62,165 bases of DNA from an uncultured Rhodoblastus sp. (GTDB lineage Bacteria > Pseudomonadota > Alphaproteobacteria > Rhizobiales > Beijerinckiaceae): contig NZ_CAIUXT010000219.1 of NCBI RefSeq assembly GCF_903903185.1, positions 1 through 62,165 on the forward strand, read 5' to 3'. This document shows, piece by piece, positions 1-8,214 of this stretch; positions within the stretch are counted from its first letter, which is position 1; each line of letters starts with the position of its first letter. The notes under the pieces were generated by a model, which was not told the origin of the DNA, made no database searches, and saw only the letters and a program-made list of their open reading frames with translations. A program made the position numbers and the translations under genes.

Positions 1-246
1 CACCCGCCAGATGCTCTCGACCGTGTCGAGCGGCAGGCGCCCATGATGGCGCGCGGCGATGACCCGCATCATGTCGGCCTCGCGACCCGGACGGAAGGCC
101 GAACCGCCGCCCTGGCGCGCCTTGACCGCGATCAGCCGGGCGATGATCTCGCCTCGCTTCATAAGCAAATCATGCATTTCGCCGTCGATCCGGTCGATTT
201 CTTCGCGCAGTTCGGCGAGCGATTCGAGGGCGGAGATCTGGCTCAT
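1..246 (-). CDS. Chorismate mutase, AroQ class (partial, C-terminus off window)
   Basis: Reading the minus strand from the ATG at 246 gives 82 codons that run off the left edge. The product begins MSQISALESLAELREEIDRI and continues through DGEMHDLLMKRGEIIARL and FRPGREADMMR, the helical AroQ pattern with the basic and acidic residues that bind chorismate and prephenate. The enzyme converts chorismate to prephenate for phenylalanine and tyrosine synthesis in the cytoplasm. It is divergent from metX across about 216 bp. The full length cannot be seen, so a fusion to another domain cannot be excluded, although most alphaproteobacterial versions are short stand-alone proteins. Confidence 0.85.
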   Translation of the reverse strand, partial: MSQISALESLAELREEIDRIDGEMHDLLMKRGEIIARLIAVKARQGGGSAFRPGREADMMRVIAARHHGRLPLDTVESIWRV

Positions 247-342
247 GGCGTAAATCGCTCTTCTGGCTCGCGACGGGGCGGCGCGGGCGGGAAATTTCCG
301 ATGCTCTTTCTATAAACGCCAAGTCCCATCGACGCCAATCTT

Positions 343-360
343 GCGCCGGAAAACCGGCGC
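343..360. other. Hairpin in the chorismate mutase/metX divergent intergenic region
   Basis: GCGCCGG (343-349) and CCGGCGC (354-360) form a perfect 7-bp stem around an AAAA loop. Both flanking genes point outward, so it is not a simple 3' terminator. It could lie in the leader of either transcript or be an operator. Function is unknown. Confidence 0.4.
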
Positions 361-371
361 GCGGAACTGCG

Positions 372-402
372 TTGCTTGACTTGATCCGCCTTGCTTGACT
401 TG
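372..402. repeat. Direct repeat TTGCTTGACTTG, two copies 19 bp apart
   Basis: TTGCTTGACTTG occurs at 372-383 and again at 391-402. The second copy supplies the proposed -35 element of metX, so the duplication may have created or duplicated a promoter half. Confidence 0.6.
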
Positions 403-423
403 GCAAAAGCCCTGCTCCTAAAT
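395..423 (+). promoter_or_regulatory. Candidate sigma-70-type promoter for metXW
   Basis: TTGACT (395-400) and CTAAAT (418-423) are separated by 17 bp, placing a transcription start near 430. This argues for a metX start downstream of 430 rather than the TTG at 391. A SAM-II riboswitch, common before alphaproteobacterial metX, was looked for and not recognised. Confidence 0.4.
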
Positions 424-462
424 AACAAACGATCCGTTCGGCAAATCGAACAAGTTGAGCTC

Positions 463-1656
463 TTGACCGAAAACAACCCCGATTCCCTGCTCGGCCTCGA
501 CGAGGCCGTGCGACCGCATAGCCAGGTGGCCGCGTTCGACGCGACCCAACCGCTGACCATGGCTGCGGGCGGAATTCTGAGTCCCTTCACCATCGCCTAC
601 CAGACCTATGGCGAACTCAACGCGGCAAAATCCAACGCCATTCTGATCTGCCACGCGCTGACCGGCGACCAGCATGTCGCCAATGCCCACCCCCTGACCG
701 GCAAGCCCGGCTGGTGGTCCGCTCTGGTCGGACCGGGCCGCCCGTTCGACACAGAGAAATATTTCATCGTCTGCTCAAACGTCATCGGCGGCTGCATGGG
801 CTCCACCGGCCCGGCCTCATATAATCCGGCCACCGGCGAGGCCTATGCGCTCGATCTGCCGATGGTCACCATCGCCGACATGGTGCGCGCCCAGGCCATG
901 CTGATCGACCGGCTCGGCATCGATGCGTTGTTTTGCGTCGCCGGCGGCTCGATGGGCGGCATGCAGGTGCTCAACTGGGCGGCGCTCTACCCCGAGCGGG
1001 TGTTTTCCGCCATGCCGATCGCCACGGCGCCGCGCCATTCCTCGCAAAACATCGCCTTTCACGAGGTCGGCCGACAAGCCATCATGGCCGATCCCGACTG
1101 GCGCGGCGGGCGCTATCTCGAACAGGGCGTGCGGCCGGCCAAGGGTCTCGCGGTGGCGCGCATGGCCGCCCATATCACCTATTTGTCGGAAGAGGCGCTG
1201 CAACGCAAATTCGGACGCAAATTGCAGGACCGCGCCGGGCCGACCTTTTCCTTCGACGCCGATTTCCAGGTCGAAAACTATCTGCGCCGCCAGGGCTCGA
1301 CCTTCGTCGACCGGTTCGACGCCAATTCCTATCTCTATGTCACCCGCGCCTGCGACTATTTCGATCTGGCGCAGGATTACGGCGGCTCGCTGGCGCGGGC
1401 CTTCAAGGGCTCGCGGACGCGGTTCTGCGTCGTCGCCTTCAATTCGGACTGGCTCTATACGCCCGCCGAATCGCGCGCCATCGTCCATGCGCTCAACGCC
1501 GGCGGCGCCTCGGTGTCCTTCGTCGAGATCGACACCGACAAGGGCCATGACGCCTTTCTGCTCAATGAGCCGGATTTCATCGCCACCACGCGCGGCTTTC
1601 TCCACGGCGCCGCCAAGGCCCGAGGATTGATCGAAAAGGAAGCCGCGAAATCGTGA
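463..1656 (+). CDS. metX: Homoserine O-acetyltransferase MetX
   Basis: Alpha/beta-hydrolase-fold enzyme that acylates homoserine, the first committed step of methionine synthesis (acetyl versus succinyl donor cannot be told from sequence alone). Visible are the nucleophile elbow GGSMGG (Ser163 with this start), the aspartate in NSDWLY (Asp329) and the histidine in KGHDAF (His362), which make the catalytic triad. The N-terminal family block ending [11 protein letters not shown] is intact. There is no ATG before codon 33. TTG at 463 is chosen because it lies downstream of the likely promoter; TTG 391, GTG 508 and GTG 526 are alternatives. The stop overlaps metW by 4 bp, so the two are translationally coupled. 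Confidence 0.92.
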   Translation: MTENNPDSLLGLDEAVRPHSQVAAFDATQPLTMAAGGILSPFTIAYQTYGELNAAKSNAILICHALTGDQHVANAHPLTGKPGWWSALVGPGRPFDTEKYFIVCSNVIGGCMGSTGPASYNPATGEAYALDLPMVTIADMVRAQAMLIDRLGIDALFCVAGGSMGGMQVLNWAALYPERVFSAMPIATAPRHSSQNIAFHEVGRQAIMADPDWRGGRYLEQGVRPAKGLAVARMAAHITYLSEEALQRKFGRKLQDRAGPTFSFDADFQVENYLRRQGSTFVDRFDANSYLYVTRACDYFDLAQDYGGSLARAFKGSRTRFCVVAFNSDWLYTPAESRAIVHALNAGGASVSFVEIDTDKGHDAFLLNEPDFIATTRGFLHGAAKARGLIEKEAAKS

Positions 1657-2315
1657 CCTCCTCCCCGGTCGATCTTCCGCAAACCGCGACGACGCGCATC
1701 GACCTGTTGCTGGTCGCAGGGATGGTCGCCGCCGGCTCGCGCGTGCTCGATGTCGGCTGCGGCGACGGCGAGCTGCTGCAGGTTCTGGCCGAACACAAGG
1801 GCGTGGACGCGCGCGGCGTCGAAATCTCGCAAAAAGGCGTCAATGATTGCGTCGCCAAGGGCCTTTCGGTGGTGCAGGGCGACGCCGATGTCGATCTCGC
1901 CGATTATCCCGACGACGGTTTCGATTATGTCATTCTGTCGCAGACGTTGCAGGCGACGCGCCATCCGCGCCGGGTGCTGGAGCAGATGCTGCGCATCGGC
2001 AAGCGCGCCATCGTCTCCTTCCCCAATTTCGGCCATTGGCGCATCCGCTGGCAACTGGCGGTGCGCGGCCGGATGCCGGTCACCGAAAACCTGTCCCATG
2101 CCTGGTACGAGACGCCGAACATCCACCTGTGCTCGATCCGCGATTTCGTCAATCTGGTCGAACTGATCGATGCGCGCATCGTCAAGGCGATGGCGATGGA
2201 CCGCAACGGCGTCCAGATCCGCGTGCAGGCGCCCTGGTGGGCCTGGAACCTGTTCGGCGAACAGGCGGTTTTTTTGCTGGAGCGCCCGAAAAGGACCGAA
2301 CCGGGCGGCGGATAG
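1653..2315 (+). CDS. metW: Methionine biosynthesis protein MetW
   Basis: A 220-residue class I SAM-dependent methyltransferase-fold protein. The SAM-binding motif I reads [12 protein letters not shown] near residue 32 and the family signature [13 protein letters not shown] lies near residue 127. MetW works with MetX in homoserine acylation in alphaproteobacteria and is almost always encoded next to it. Here a GTG start overlaps the metX stop (GTGA), which is the usual coupled arrangement. Length matches the family. Confidence 0.93.
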   Translation: MTSSPVDLPQTATTRIDLLLVAGMVAAGSRVLDVGCGDGELLQVLAEHKGVDARGVEISQKGVNDCVAKGLSVVQGDADVDLADYPDDGFDYVILSQTLQATRHPRRVLEQMLRIGKRAIVSFPNFGHWRIRWQLAVRGRMPVTENLSHAWYETPNIHLCSIRDFVNLVELIDARIVKAMAMDRNGVQIRVQAPWWAWNLFGEQAVFLLERPKRTEPGGG

Positions 2316-2528
2316 AGTTTCGCTCCCTCCATCCGCGAGGTTGCGGTGGAATATGCGTGACAAATCCAGGGATCAAGTCCGGGGACCGGCATGTCGGCGT
2401 TGGTGACCTGACTTCCGAGCCGTTGCGCCCGTATCATTTGGACTTGGCGGATAACCGCATTTAAATCGCCCGATTGCATGCTTTCGGTTCACGGCTGACT
2501 TTTTTCAACCGTTCGGCGAAGAACGTTG

Positions 2529-2548
2529 GCCCCGAAGGGGCTTTGTTT
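2529..2548 (+). terminator. Short GC hairpin with T-rich tail downstream of metXW
   Basis: GCCCC-GAA-GGGGC (2529-2541) is followed by TTTGTTT. The stem is only 5 bp and lies about 210 bp past the metW stop, so this is a weak call. It also abuts the stop codon of the convergent PEP-CTERM gene. The stretch 2316-2528 otherwise shows nothing recognisable. Confidence 0.35.
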
Positions 2549-4433
2549 ACCTGCGCCGGCAATCGCCCAACTCAAAGCCTTGGGCGCCGACGGCGCTGAC
2601 GTCGTGCGCCCGAAGAACAGCCCGGCCTCTTCGACTGGCGCAGCCGAGGGCGACGAGACCGAGGAGCATCAGCGCCCAGGTGGACGGTTCAGGCGCCGGG
2701 GACGCCGTATCGAAGTGCAACTCCAACCGGGAGTAGACTTTTGCAGCGTTCATCGTGCAGGATTTTGAATTCGACGCTGTTTCGACCCAGTTCCATGCGT
2801 TCGAGCCGAATGCAATCGTTTTCGGTCCGAGGTATCCAAGGTCGATGAAGCCGAAATCAAGCAATGGCAGCGTTGCGGAATTTGGGTTATTGCCAGGCGT
2901 AGACGTCGCCGGGCGATCGTTGTTTGCGTGATCGACGCTCGCGACGTTGGGGCTCGTGAAGACGATTGCACAGGTGCGATGGCAGGGAGAGCCCGCAGTC
3001 AAGGCTGCGATACGTTGGTCGATTGCTGTCGAGTTGGACTCAAGCGCCGCCCACGGGCGTGACCATGGGCAAGAGCCGGCCGCCGCCGCTTCAGTAAAGC
3101 GCCCTTCATACGGCGATTCGCAAGCGAGCCTTGTTTCGCAAAGGTCAGCCGCCGCCGCCTCGCCGCAGACCTCAAGGCGCGAGGTCATTGCCCGGCCACA
3201 TCGCGGAGCGAAATCTGTCTGGTTGGACTCAAGCGCCGCCCACTCGCGCGACCATGGGCAAAAGCCGGCCGCCGCCGCTTCAGTAAAGCGCCCTTCACAC
3301 AGCGATTCGCAAGCGAGCCTTGATTCGCAAAAGTCAGCCGTCGCCTCCTCCCCGCAGACCTCGAGGCGCGAGGTCATAGCCGGGCCACATCGCGGAGCGA
3401 AATCCGGCGTGCTGAACTCAAGCGCCGCCCACTCGCGTGACCATGGGCAAAAGCCGTCCGCCGCCGCTTCAATGAAGCGCCCTTCAGATGGCGATTCGCA
3501 AGCGAGCCTTGATTCGCAAAGGTCAGCCGTCGCCTCCTCCCCGCAGACATCGAGGCGCGAGGTCATAGCAGGGCCACATCGTGGAGCGAAATCTGTCTGG
3601 TTGGACTCAACCGCCGCCCACTCGCGTGTCCATGGGCAAAAGCCGGCCGCCGCCGCTTCAGCAAAGCGTCCTTCACACGGCGATTCGCAAGCGAGCCTTG
3701 TTTCGCAAAAGTCAGCCGTCTCCTCCTCCCCGCAGACATCACGGCGCGAGGTCATCGCCGGGCCACATCGTGGAGCAAAATCCGGCGCGCTGCACTCAAG
3801 CGCCGCCCACGGGCGTGACCATGGGCAGAAGCCGGCCGCCGCCGCTTCAGTGAGTCCCGGATCGCAGAAGTTTTTGTTAGCGTATTCAAATTTATTATTT
3901 TCAGTTTTGACAGATAGATTTCCCGCATCTAAATCGTCAATAGGCTGTCCTTTTTGCATAGCCATAATAGGCATATTATCCGTATTAACATCCGGGCCAA
4001 CATAGCTTTGCAAGCCGAAGCTGACTGCATTTTCAATTTGATAAATTCCGGTCCATCCGTCGTCGGAGACGGGATTGCATTCGTCGGCGGCTCCAGCCGA
4101 ATATTCCTGCATGATGAAATATGCTCGATCAGAAAGTATGGAGCGATTTCCGTAAACAGTCATTGCGATTTCCAGCGGATACGAAAGCTGGCCGGACTCA
4201 TGGATCGACGCCATCAAGGCGCTGCTCGCCGCTTTGGACTGGTCATCGACCAAAAATTTCACATCGTTCGCTCTTGTCGCGGCGCCTCCATTGAGAGTCA
4301 TCTTCGTCAAATGGATTGTCGCCGCGTGGGCCGTCATAAGCGACAGAAGCGCTGTTACGACCGCAATCAAGCCGCAAAGTCCAAAATTTTTCCAAGGCGA
4401 GCGCCCGCAATCTCGAACCAGATATTGGTTCAT
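2547..4433 (-). CDS. Secreted cysteine-rich tandem-repeat protein with PEP-CTERM sorting signal
   Basis: About 628 residues. The ATG at 4433 is chosen because it follows a G-rich ribosome site and gives a clean signal peptide (RSPWK, then a hydrophobic run, cleavage after AHA); ATGs at 4469 and 4538 are also in frame. A unique N-terminal region of about 175 residues is followed by four complete 63-residue repeats and one partial repeat. Each has five invariant cysteines in FCPW, RCG, VCGE, a C-E pair and LACES, giving about 27 cysteines in the mature chain. The C-terminus has PAPEPSTWALMLLGL, then RRGR, the PEP-CTERM signal read by an exosortase; no exosortase gene is in the window. The tail after the arginines is about 20 residues longer than usual. 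Function is unknown; a disulphide-rich surface or metal-binding role is inference. Confidence 0.75.
   Translation of the reverse strand: MNQYLVRDCGRSPWKNFGLCGLIAVVTALLSLMTAHAATIHLTKMTLNGGAATRANDVKFLVDDQSKAASSALMASIHESGQLSYPLEIAMTVYGNRSILSDRAYFIMQEYSAGAADECNPVSDDGWTGIYQIENAVSFGLQSYVGPDVNTDNMPIMAMQKGQPIDDLDAGNLSVKTENNKFEYANKNFCDPGLTEAAAAGFCPWSRPWAALECSAPDFAPRCGPAMTSRRDVCGEEETADFCETRLACESPCEGRFAEAAAAGFCPWTREWAAVESNQTDFAPRCGPAMTSRLDVCGEEATADLCESRLACESPSEGRFIEAAADGFCPWSREWAALEFSTPDFAPRCGPAMTSRLEVCGEEATADFCESRLACESLCEGRFTEAAAAGFCPWSREWAALESNQTDFAPRCGRAMTSRLEVCGEAAAADLCETRLACESPYEGRFTEAAAAGSCPWSRPWAALESNSTAIDQRIAALTAGSPCHRTCAIVFTSPNVASVDHANNDRPATSTPGNNPNSATLPLLDFGFIDLGYLGPKTIAFGSNAWNWVETASNSKSCTMNAAKVYSRLELHFDTASPAPEPSTWALMLLGLVALGCASRRGRAVLRAHDVSAVGAQGFELGDCRRR
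3029..3853. repeat. 189-bp in-frame tandem repeat array, about 4.4 copies
   Basis: The core GACCATGGGC (or a one-base variant) recurs at 3061, 3250, 3439, 3628 and 3817, exactly 189 bp (63 codons) apart. Alternate units are more alike: units at 3250 and 3628 share TCTGTCTGGTTGGACTCAA, while units at 3439 and 3817 carry TCCGGCG(T/C)GCTG instead. The array therefore looks like a 378-bp higher-order duplication of a two-unit block. Because the period is a multiple of three, the antisense strand is also open. Confidence 0.95.
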
Positions 4434-4619
4434 CGCGCCCCCACCAGGATTGGAAGAATTTTTTGCCATCACGCGTGCGATATGCCGCCCCTGTGTTCGA
4501 TCTCTTTGCTGAACGATTGGCGCTATGGCCGTGTGCAAAACGCAGCAAACCGCGTGCCGCTCTCAAAGGCCGTTTTGCCTTAAATTCAAAGCGATACTGG
4601 AGTTTTGCATATTGCAATT

Positions 4620-4634
4620 TGCGAATGATTCGCA
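4620..4634. promoter_or_regulatory. Fur-family-like 7-1-7 palindrome upstream of the PEP-CTERM gene
   Basis: TGCGAAT-G-ATTCGCA is a perfect 7-1-7 inverted repeat in an AT-rich stretch 186 bp upstream of the chosen PEP-CTERM start. The 7-1-7 layout matches the Fur-box form TGATAAT-N-ATTATCA, with three changed bases per arm. Assignment to Fur, Mur, Zur or another regulator is inference. Confidence 0.4.
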
Positions 4635-4639
4635 TTGTG

Positions 4640-5206
4640 CGCAGATCCGTCGCCGCTCTGCTTCAAGATGCGATCCCGTCGGACGAACGAACTCGAAACG
4701 ACTTGCGCCGCTATCGGGATGTATTCGGAAGGCGAGATCCAGGCGCCGCCGGACGTCATACTTCGACTCGACTCGGACACAAGATCGCCGGACCGGAAGT
4801 CGGCTGTTGGCGCTGACGCCAAGGCCCATGAAGGCGCCGACGTTGAGTTCGGACGGGCTGTTCGACCAGCGGTTCGCCTGCGAATTTGTCGGAAGCGACC
4901 GTAAAAGCACAAGTTTCCCCGGTTTTCCTGCAAAGCGATGCGGGGGGCCGAAGGCAAGCGGTGATCGGTGCGGCGAAAACTCTGTCGAAGAGCGCTCCGG
5001 CCGCGGTCATGAAGAGCAGCCCGATTCCGGTCCCGGGATGGCGATCACGAAGCTTTACACGACCGGCAAGGGCGTTGGTTTGCAACTTGGACCTGATCGG
5101 GTTGTTCAAGATGGAAGGTCCGCGATCCGCCGATCTCGGCGGTTGCAACGCGCGCGCGGCCCGCCCGACATATGTCGGGCGCCTGCATTAACCGGAGTGG
5201 CGCGCC
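4640..5206. other. Gap without a convincing gene
   Basis: Several overlapping frames are open here, as expected at this GC content, but none has a ribosome site, motif or recognisable family. Minus-strand frames between about 4640 and 5100 contain stretches with a protein-like composition that switch frame near 4850. They could be the remains of a decayed gene, but this cannot be supported without a database search. Confidence 0.3.
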
Positions 5207-6190
5207 TCACTGCTCGTCGTTCATCGGATGCAGGTCGCGGACCATGGCTTTCAGGCGCTCATCCAGCACGTGGGTGTAAATTTGCGTCGTCGCAATATCC
5301 GCGTGGCCGAGCAATTCCTGGACGATGCGAAGGTCGGCGCCGTTTTGCAGCAGGTGGCTGGCGAAGGCGTGGCGCAGCACGTGCGGACTGACTCGCGAAC
5401 GCGAAATCCCCGCCGCAGCCGCCAGATCCTTGAGATCGCGCGCAAAGGCCTGCCGGGTCAGGTGGCCGCTTTCGGCGTCCGACGGAAACAGCCATTTTTG
5501 CGCCGCAAGCGCCGGGTGAAGCTCGACCAGCACGCGGCGGTAGGTTTTCAGCGCCTCGCAGGCCGGGCCGGTCAGCGGCGCGAGGCGCTCGCGCCCGCCC
5601 TTGCCCTTGATGACCAGAAAACCGCCGCCCTGTTCGAGGGTTTTTTCGGCCATGCGCGCCGCCGACAAGGGCAGCGAGACCAGCTCGGAAACGCGCAGGC
5701 CGGCGGCGTACAACACTTCCAGCAGGCAGGCGGCCCGGCGCGCCCGCAACCGCTCGCCAGCCGGGCGGGCCGGATCGTCCAGCCCTTCGCGGGCGACTCG
5801 CAAAAGGGCGTCCACTTCCGCGACCGACAGGATTTTCGGCAGCCGCCTTCCCTGCCTCGGCCCCTCCAGCAGGACGGCGGGATTGTCGGCGCGCTGCTCC
5901 TCGGCTGCGAGAAACCGATGCAATTGGCGGATCGCCGAGAGTTTTCGGGCGGTGGAGGAGGGTTTGAGCGCCGCGTCGGCCAGACTTGCCAGATGGTCGC
6001 GGATGTCCTGCGTCGTCGCGGTCAAGGGATCGCGTCCCTTTGCCGCCAGAGCGGCGATATAATCGCCGAGATCGCGGCCATAGGCGTCGAGCGTGTTCTT
6101 CGACGCCCCCCGCTCCGCCGCCAGCATGTCCAGAAAATCCGCGACCGTGCGACGGGCGCAAGCGCTCGGCAAGCCGGTCGGCGCGGTCAT
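5207..6190 (-). CDS. xerD: Site-specific tyrosine recombinase XerD
   Basis: 327 residues with an N-terminal SAM-like core-binding domain and a C-terminal catalytic domain. The catalytic set is visible: Arg in AAGLRVSEL, Lys in IKGKGGRERL, His-x-x-Arg in HVLRHAF, His in LLGHADIATTQ and the Tyr nucleophile in QIYTHV. With XerC (encoded at 60322-61305) it resolves chromosome dimers at dif under FtsK control. XerD rather than XerC is chosen from the TVADFLDMLAAERGAS N-terminus and the aroK-side location typical of the order. Its ATG overlaps the stop of the preceding small gene (ATGA). Confidence 0.9.
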   Translation of the reverse strand: MTAPTGLPSACARRTVADFLDMLAAERGASKNTLDAYGRDLGDYIAALAAKGRDPLTATTQDIRDHLASLADAALKPSSTARKLSAIRQLHRFLAAEEQRADNPAVLLEGPRQGRRLPKILSVAEVDALLRVAREGLDDPARPAGERLRARRAACLLEVLYAAGLRVSELVSLPLSAARMAEKTLEQGGGFLVIKGKGGRERLAPLTGPACEALKTYRRVLVELHPALAAQKWLFPSDAESGHLTRQAFARDLKDLAAAAGISRSRVSPHVLRHAFASHLLQNGADLRIVQELLGHADIATTQIYTHVLDERLKAMVRDLHPMNDEQ

Positions 6191-6330
6191 TTGTTCAGAG
6201 TGGCCGGCGCGACCGGCTGGCTGATTTCGCGCGGCGCCGGCTCGACGAAGGCGACAAGCGCCGCCATGCCGACAAAGACGACGCCGGCGGCGAGAGCGAC
6301 AAGAAACAGAAAGCGGAACAGGCTGGGCAT
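6187..6330 (-). CDS. Small single-pass membrane protein upstream of xerD (47 aa)
   Basis: The minus-strand ATG at 6330 opens a 47-residue frame starting MPSLFRFLFLVALAAGVVFV. It has one clear transmembrane segment (about residues 4-29), then FVEPAPREIS and a short polar tail. Its TGA overlaps the xerD ATG by 4 bp, so it is translationally coupled and very probably real. From memory, a similar small protein with an FV-P-PRE motif sits between aroK and xerD in many Hyphomicrobiales; its role is unknown. Confidence 0.75.
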   Translation of the reverse strand: MPSLFRFLFLVALAAGVVFVGMAALVAFVEPAPREISQPVAPATLNK

Positions 6331-6423
6331 GAGGCTCTCTGGGGCTCTTTCGGGCTCTTCGGGTCGGATTGCGGCGAAAGTCGGTTTAAGTTAGCCCTCG
6401 CGTCGTGATAGTAAAGGCGGGAT

Positions 6424-8211
6424 ATGTCGGATCAAGCCTTCGTTCACAGCCAAGGGGCGTCCCAAGGGGCGTCCGACCCGGCGGCCGCTCCGCCGTCCCG
6501 CGACGCCCGCGCGCGGGCGGTCGTCAAGGCTTTGAATGGGCGCCCGATCGTGCTGGTAGGCATGATGGGCTCGGGCAAGACCGCCATCGGCAAGCGGCTC
6601 GCCCATCGGCTAGGCCTGCCCTTCGTCGATTCCGACCATGAAATCGAGGCCGCCCATCGCCTGAGCGTCAGCGAAATCTTCGCCCGCCATGGCGAGGCCT
6701 ATTTCCGTGACGGCGAGCGCCGGGTTCTGGCGCGGCTCATCGGCGGGGGCGAGGGGATCATCGCCACCGGCGGCGGCGCCTTCCTCCATCCGCAGACACA
6801 GTGTCTCATTCGCCGGCACGCGGTGTCGATCTGGCTCAAGGCCGATTTCGACGTGCTGATGCGCCGCGTCCGCAAGCGGCCGACGCGGCCGCTGCTGCAA
6901 AACGCCGATCCCGAAGCGGTGATGCGCCGGCTGATGGATGAGCGCTATGGCGTTTACGCGCAAGCCGATCTGACGACTTTGTCGCGCGACGCGCCGCATG
7001 AGGCGATCATCGCGGAGATCCTCGATGCGCTCGAAGGCCATCTGGCCAAACAAGGAGAAATTTCGCACCCGATGTCCGCGCCCGCGCTCCCCCCGGCCAC
7101 CACCCGCGTCAACGTCAAACTGGGCGCCCGCGCCTATGACATTCTGATCGGTCCCGATCTCGTCGCCCATGCCGGCGAAAAGCTGGCGCAACTCGCGCCT
7201 GACGCCGCCGCCTTCATCGTCACCGACGCGCATGTCAAGGACCGCTGGCTCGCGCCGCTGCAGGCCAGTCTTGACGCGGCGGGCGTGCGCCATGACCATC
7301 TCGTGCTGCCGTCCGGCGAGGCGACCAAGGACTACGCGCATTTCCAGGAACTTTGCGAGGCGGCGCTGGCGGCAAGGATGGAGCGCGGCGATTTGCTCAT
7401 TGCGCTGGGCGGCGGCGTGATCGGCGACCTCACCGGCTTTGCCGCCTCGGCGCTTCGGCGCGGCATGGGGTTTGTGCAGATTCCCACCACCTTGCTGTCG
7501 CAGGTCGATAGTTCCGTCGGCGGCAAGACCGGCATTAATTCGAGCCTCGGCAAGAATCTGGTCGGCGCCTTTCACCAGCCCTCGCTCGTGCTGGCCGACA
7601 CCTTGACGCTCGCCACGCTGCCCGCGCGCGAATTCGCCGCCGGCTATGCCGAAGTCGTCAAATATGGCCTGATCGACCGGCCGGATTTTTTCGCCTGGCT
7701 CGAAAACCACTGGCCGGCGGTGTTCGCCCATGGTCCCGAACTCGATCACGCCATCGCCGTCTCTTGCGAATCCAAGGCCGCCGTGGTGGCGCGCGACGAA
7801 ACCGAACAGGGCGACCGCGCTCTTCTCAATCTCGGCCATACTTTTGGCCATGCGCTGGAAAAACTCGTCGGCTACGACGGCGCCCGGCTGGTCCATGGCG
7901 AAGGCGTCGCCATCGGCATGGCCTGCGCCTTTCGTTTTTCCGCCGCGCAGGGGCTTTGCCGCTCAAGCGCGGCGGCGCGGGTGGAAAACCATTTGCGCGC
8001 TGTCGGGCTGAAGACGCGTATTTTGGAGATTTCGGGCTGGAGCGCGAGCGCCGAGGACATTGTTGCGGCGATGGGGCAGGACAAGAAAGTCCAGCGCGGC
8101 GCGCTGACCTTCATTCTCGCCCATGACATCGGCAAAAGTTTCATCGCCAAAAACATCGAGCCTGAGGCGGTGCGCGCCTTCCTCATCAATGAATTGCGCG
8201 CGGAGGCCTGA
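6424..8211 (+). CDS. aroKB: Fused shikimate kinase / 3-dehydroquinate synthase (AroK-AroB)
   Basis: One 595-residue frame carries two shikimate-pathway enzymes. Residues about 38-210 are shikimate kinase: P-loop GMMGSGKT at 46-53, the DSDHEIE acidic motif, GGGAF, and the RPTRPLL lid. Residues about 217-595 are 3-dehydroquinate synthase: GGGVIGDLTGF, QVDSSVGGKTGIN, and the zinc-site region LNLGHTFGHALE. The two are usually separate adjacent genes in this order. At the junction a GGAG-type ribosome site (7052-7057) precedes an in-frame ATG at 7072 (Met217), a probable relic of the original aroB start. The N-terminus has a duplicated SQGA. It is divergent from the xerD pair and followed 3 bp later by the CNNM gene. 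Confidence 0.93.
   Translation: MSDQAFVHSQGASQGASDPAAAPPSRDARARAVVKALNGRPIVLVGMMGSGKTAIGKRLAHRLGLPFVDSDHEIEAAHRLSVSEIFARHGEAYFRDGERRVLARLIGGGEGIIATGGGAFLHPQTQCLIRRHAVSIWLKADFDVLMRRVRKRPTRPLLQNADPEAVMRRLMDERYGVYAQADLTTLSRDAPHEAIIAEILDALEGHLAKQGEISHPMSAPALPPATTRVNVKLGARAYDILIGPDLVAHAGEKLAQLAPDAAAFIVTDAHVKDRWLAPLQASLDAAGVRHDHLVLPSGEATKDYAHFQELCEAALAARMERGDLLIALGGGVIGDLTGFAASALRRGMGFVQIPTTLLSQVDSSVGGKTGINSSLGKNLVGAFHQPSLVLADTLTLATLPAREFAAGYAEVVKYGLIDRPDFFAWLENHWPAVFAHGPELDHAIAVSCESKAAVVARDETEQGDRALLNLGHTFGHALEKLVGYDGARLVHGEGVAIGMACAFRFSAAQGLCRSSAAARVENHLRAVGLKTRILEISGWSASAEDIVAAMGQDKKVQRGALTFILAHDIGKSFIAKNIEPEAVRAFLINELRAEA
6451..6474. repeat. Perfect 12-bp tandem duplication within the aroKB 5' end
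   Basis: CAAGGGGCGTCC occurs twice head to tail (6451-6462, 6463-6474). It is in frame and produces SQGASQGAS in the poorly conserved N-terminal extension of the kinase. Confidence 0.9.
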
Positions 8212-8214
8212 ACC

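Noticed and set aside
300-470. SAM-II riboswitch before metX
   Set aside because: The expected pseudoknot pattern, including a conserved GCTAAA near the ribosome site, was not found.
817-1605. 262-codon minus-strand frame inside metX
   Set aside because: Shadow of metX; many such frames exist opposite all GC-rich genes here.
2947-4005. Long plus-strand open frame (352 codons) across the repeat array
   Set aside because: It is the antisense of the 189-bp repeats; the period is a multiple of three so the opposite strand stays open. It has no ribosome site, signal peptide or motif, whereas the minus-strand frame has a signal peptide and PEP-CTERM.
4525-5391. 288-codon plus-strand frame
   Set aside because: Composition and lack of motifs fit a chance frame; it runs into the xerD 3' end antisense.
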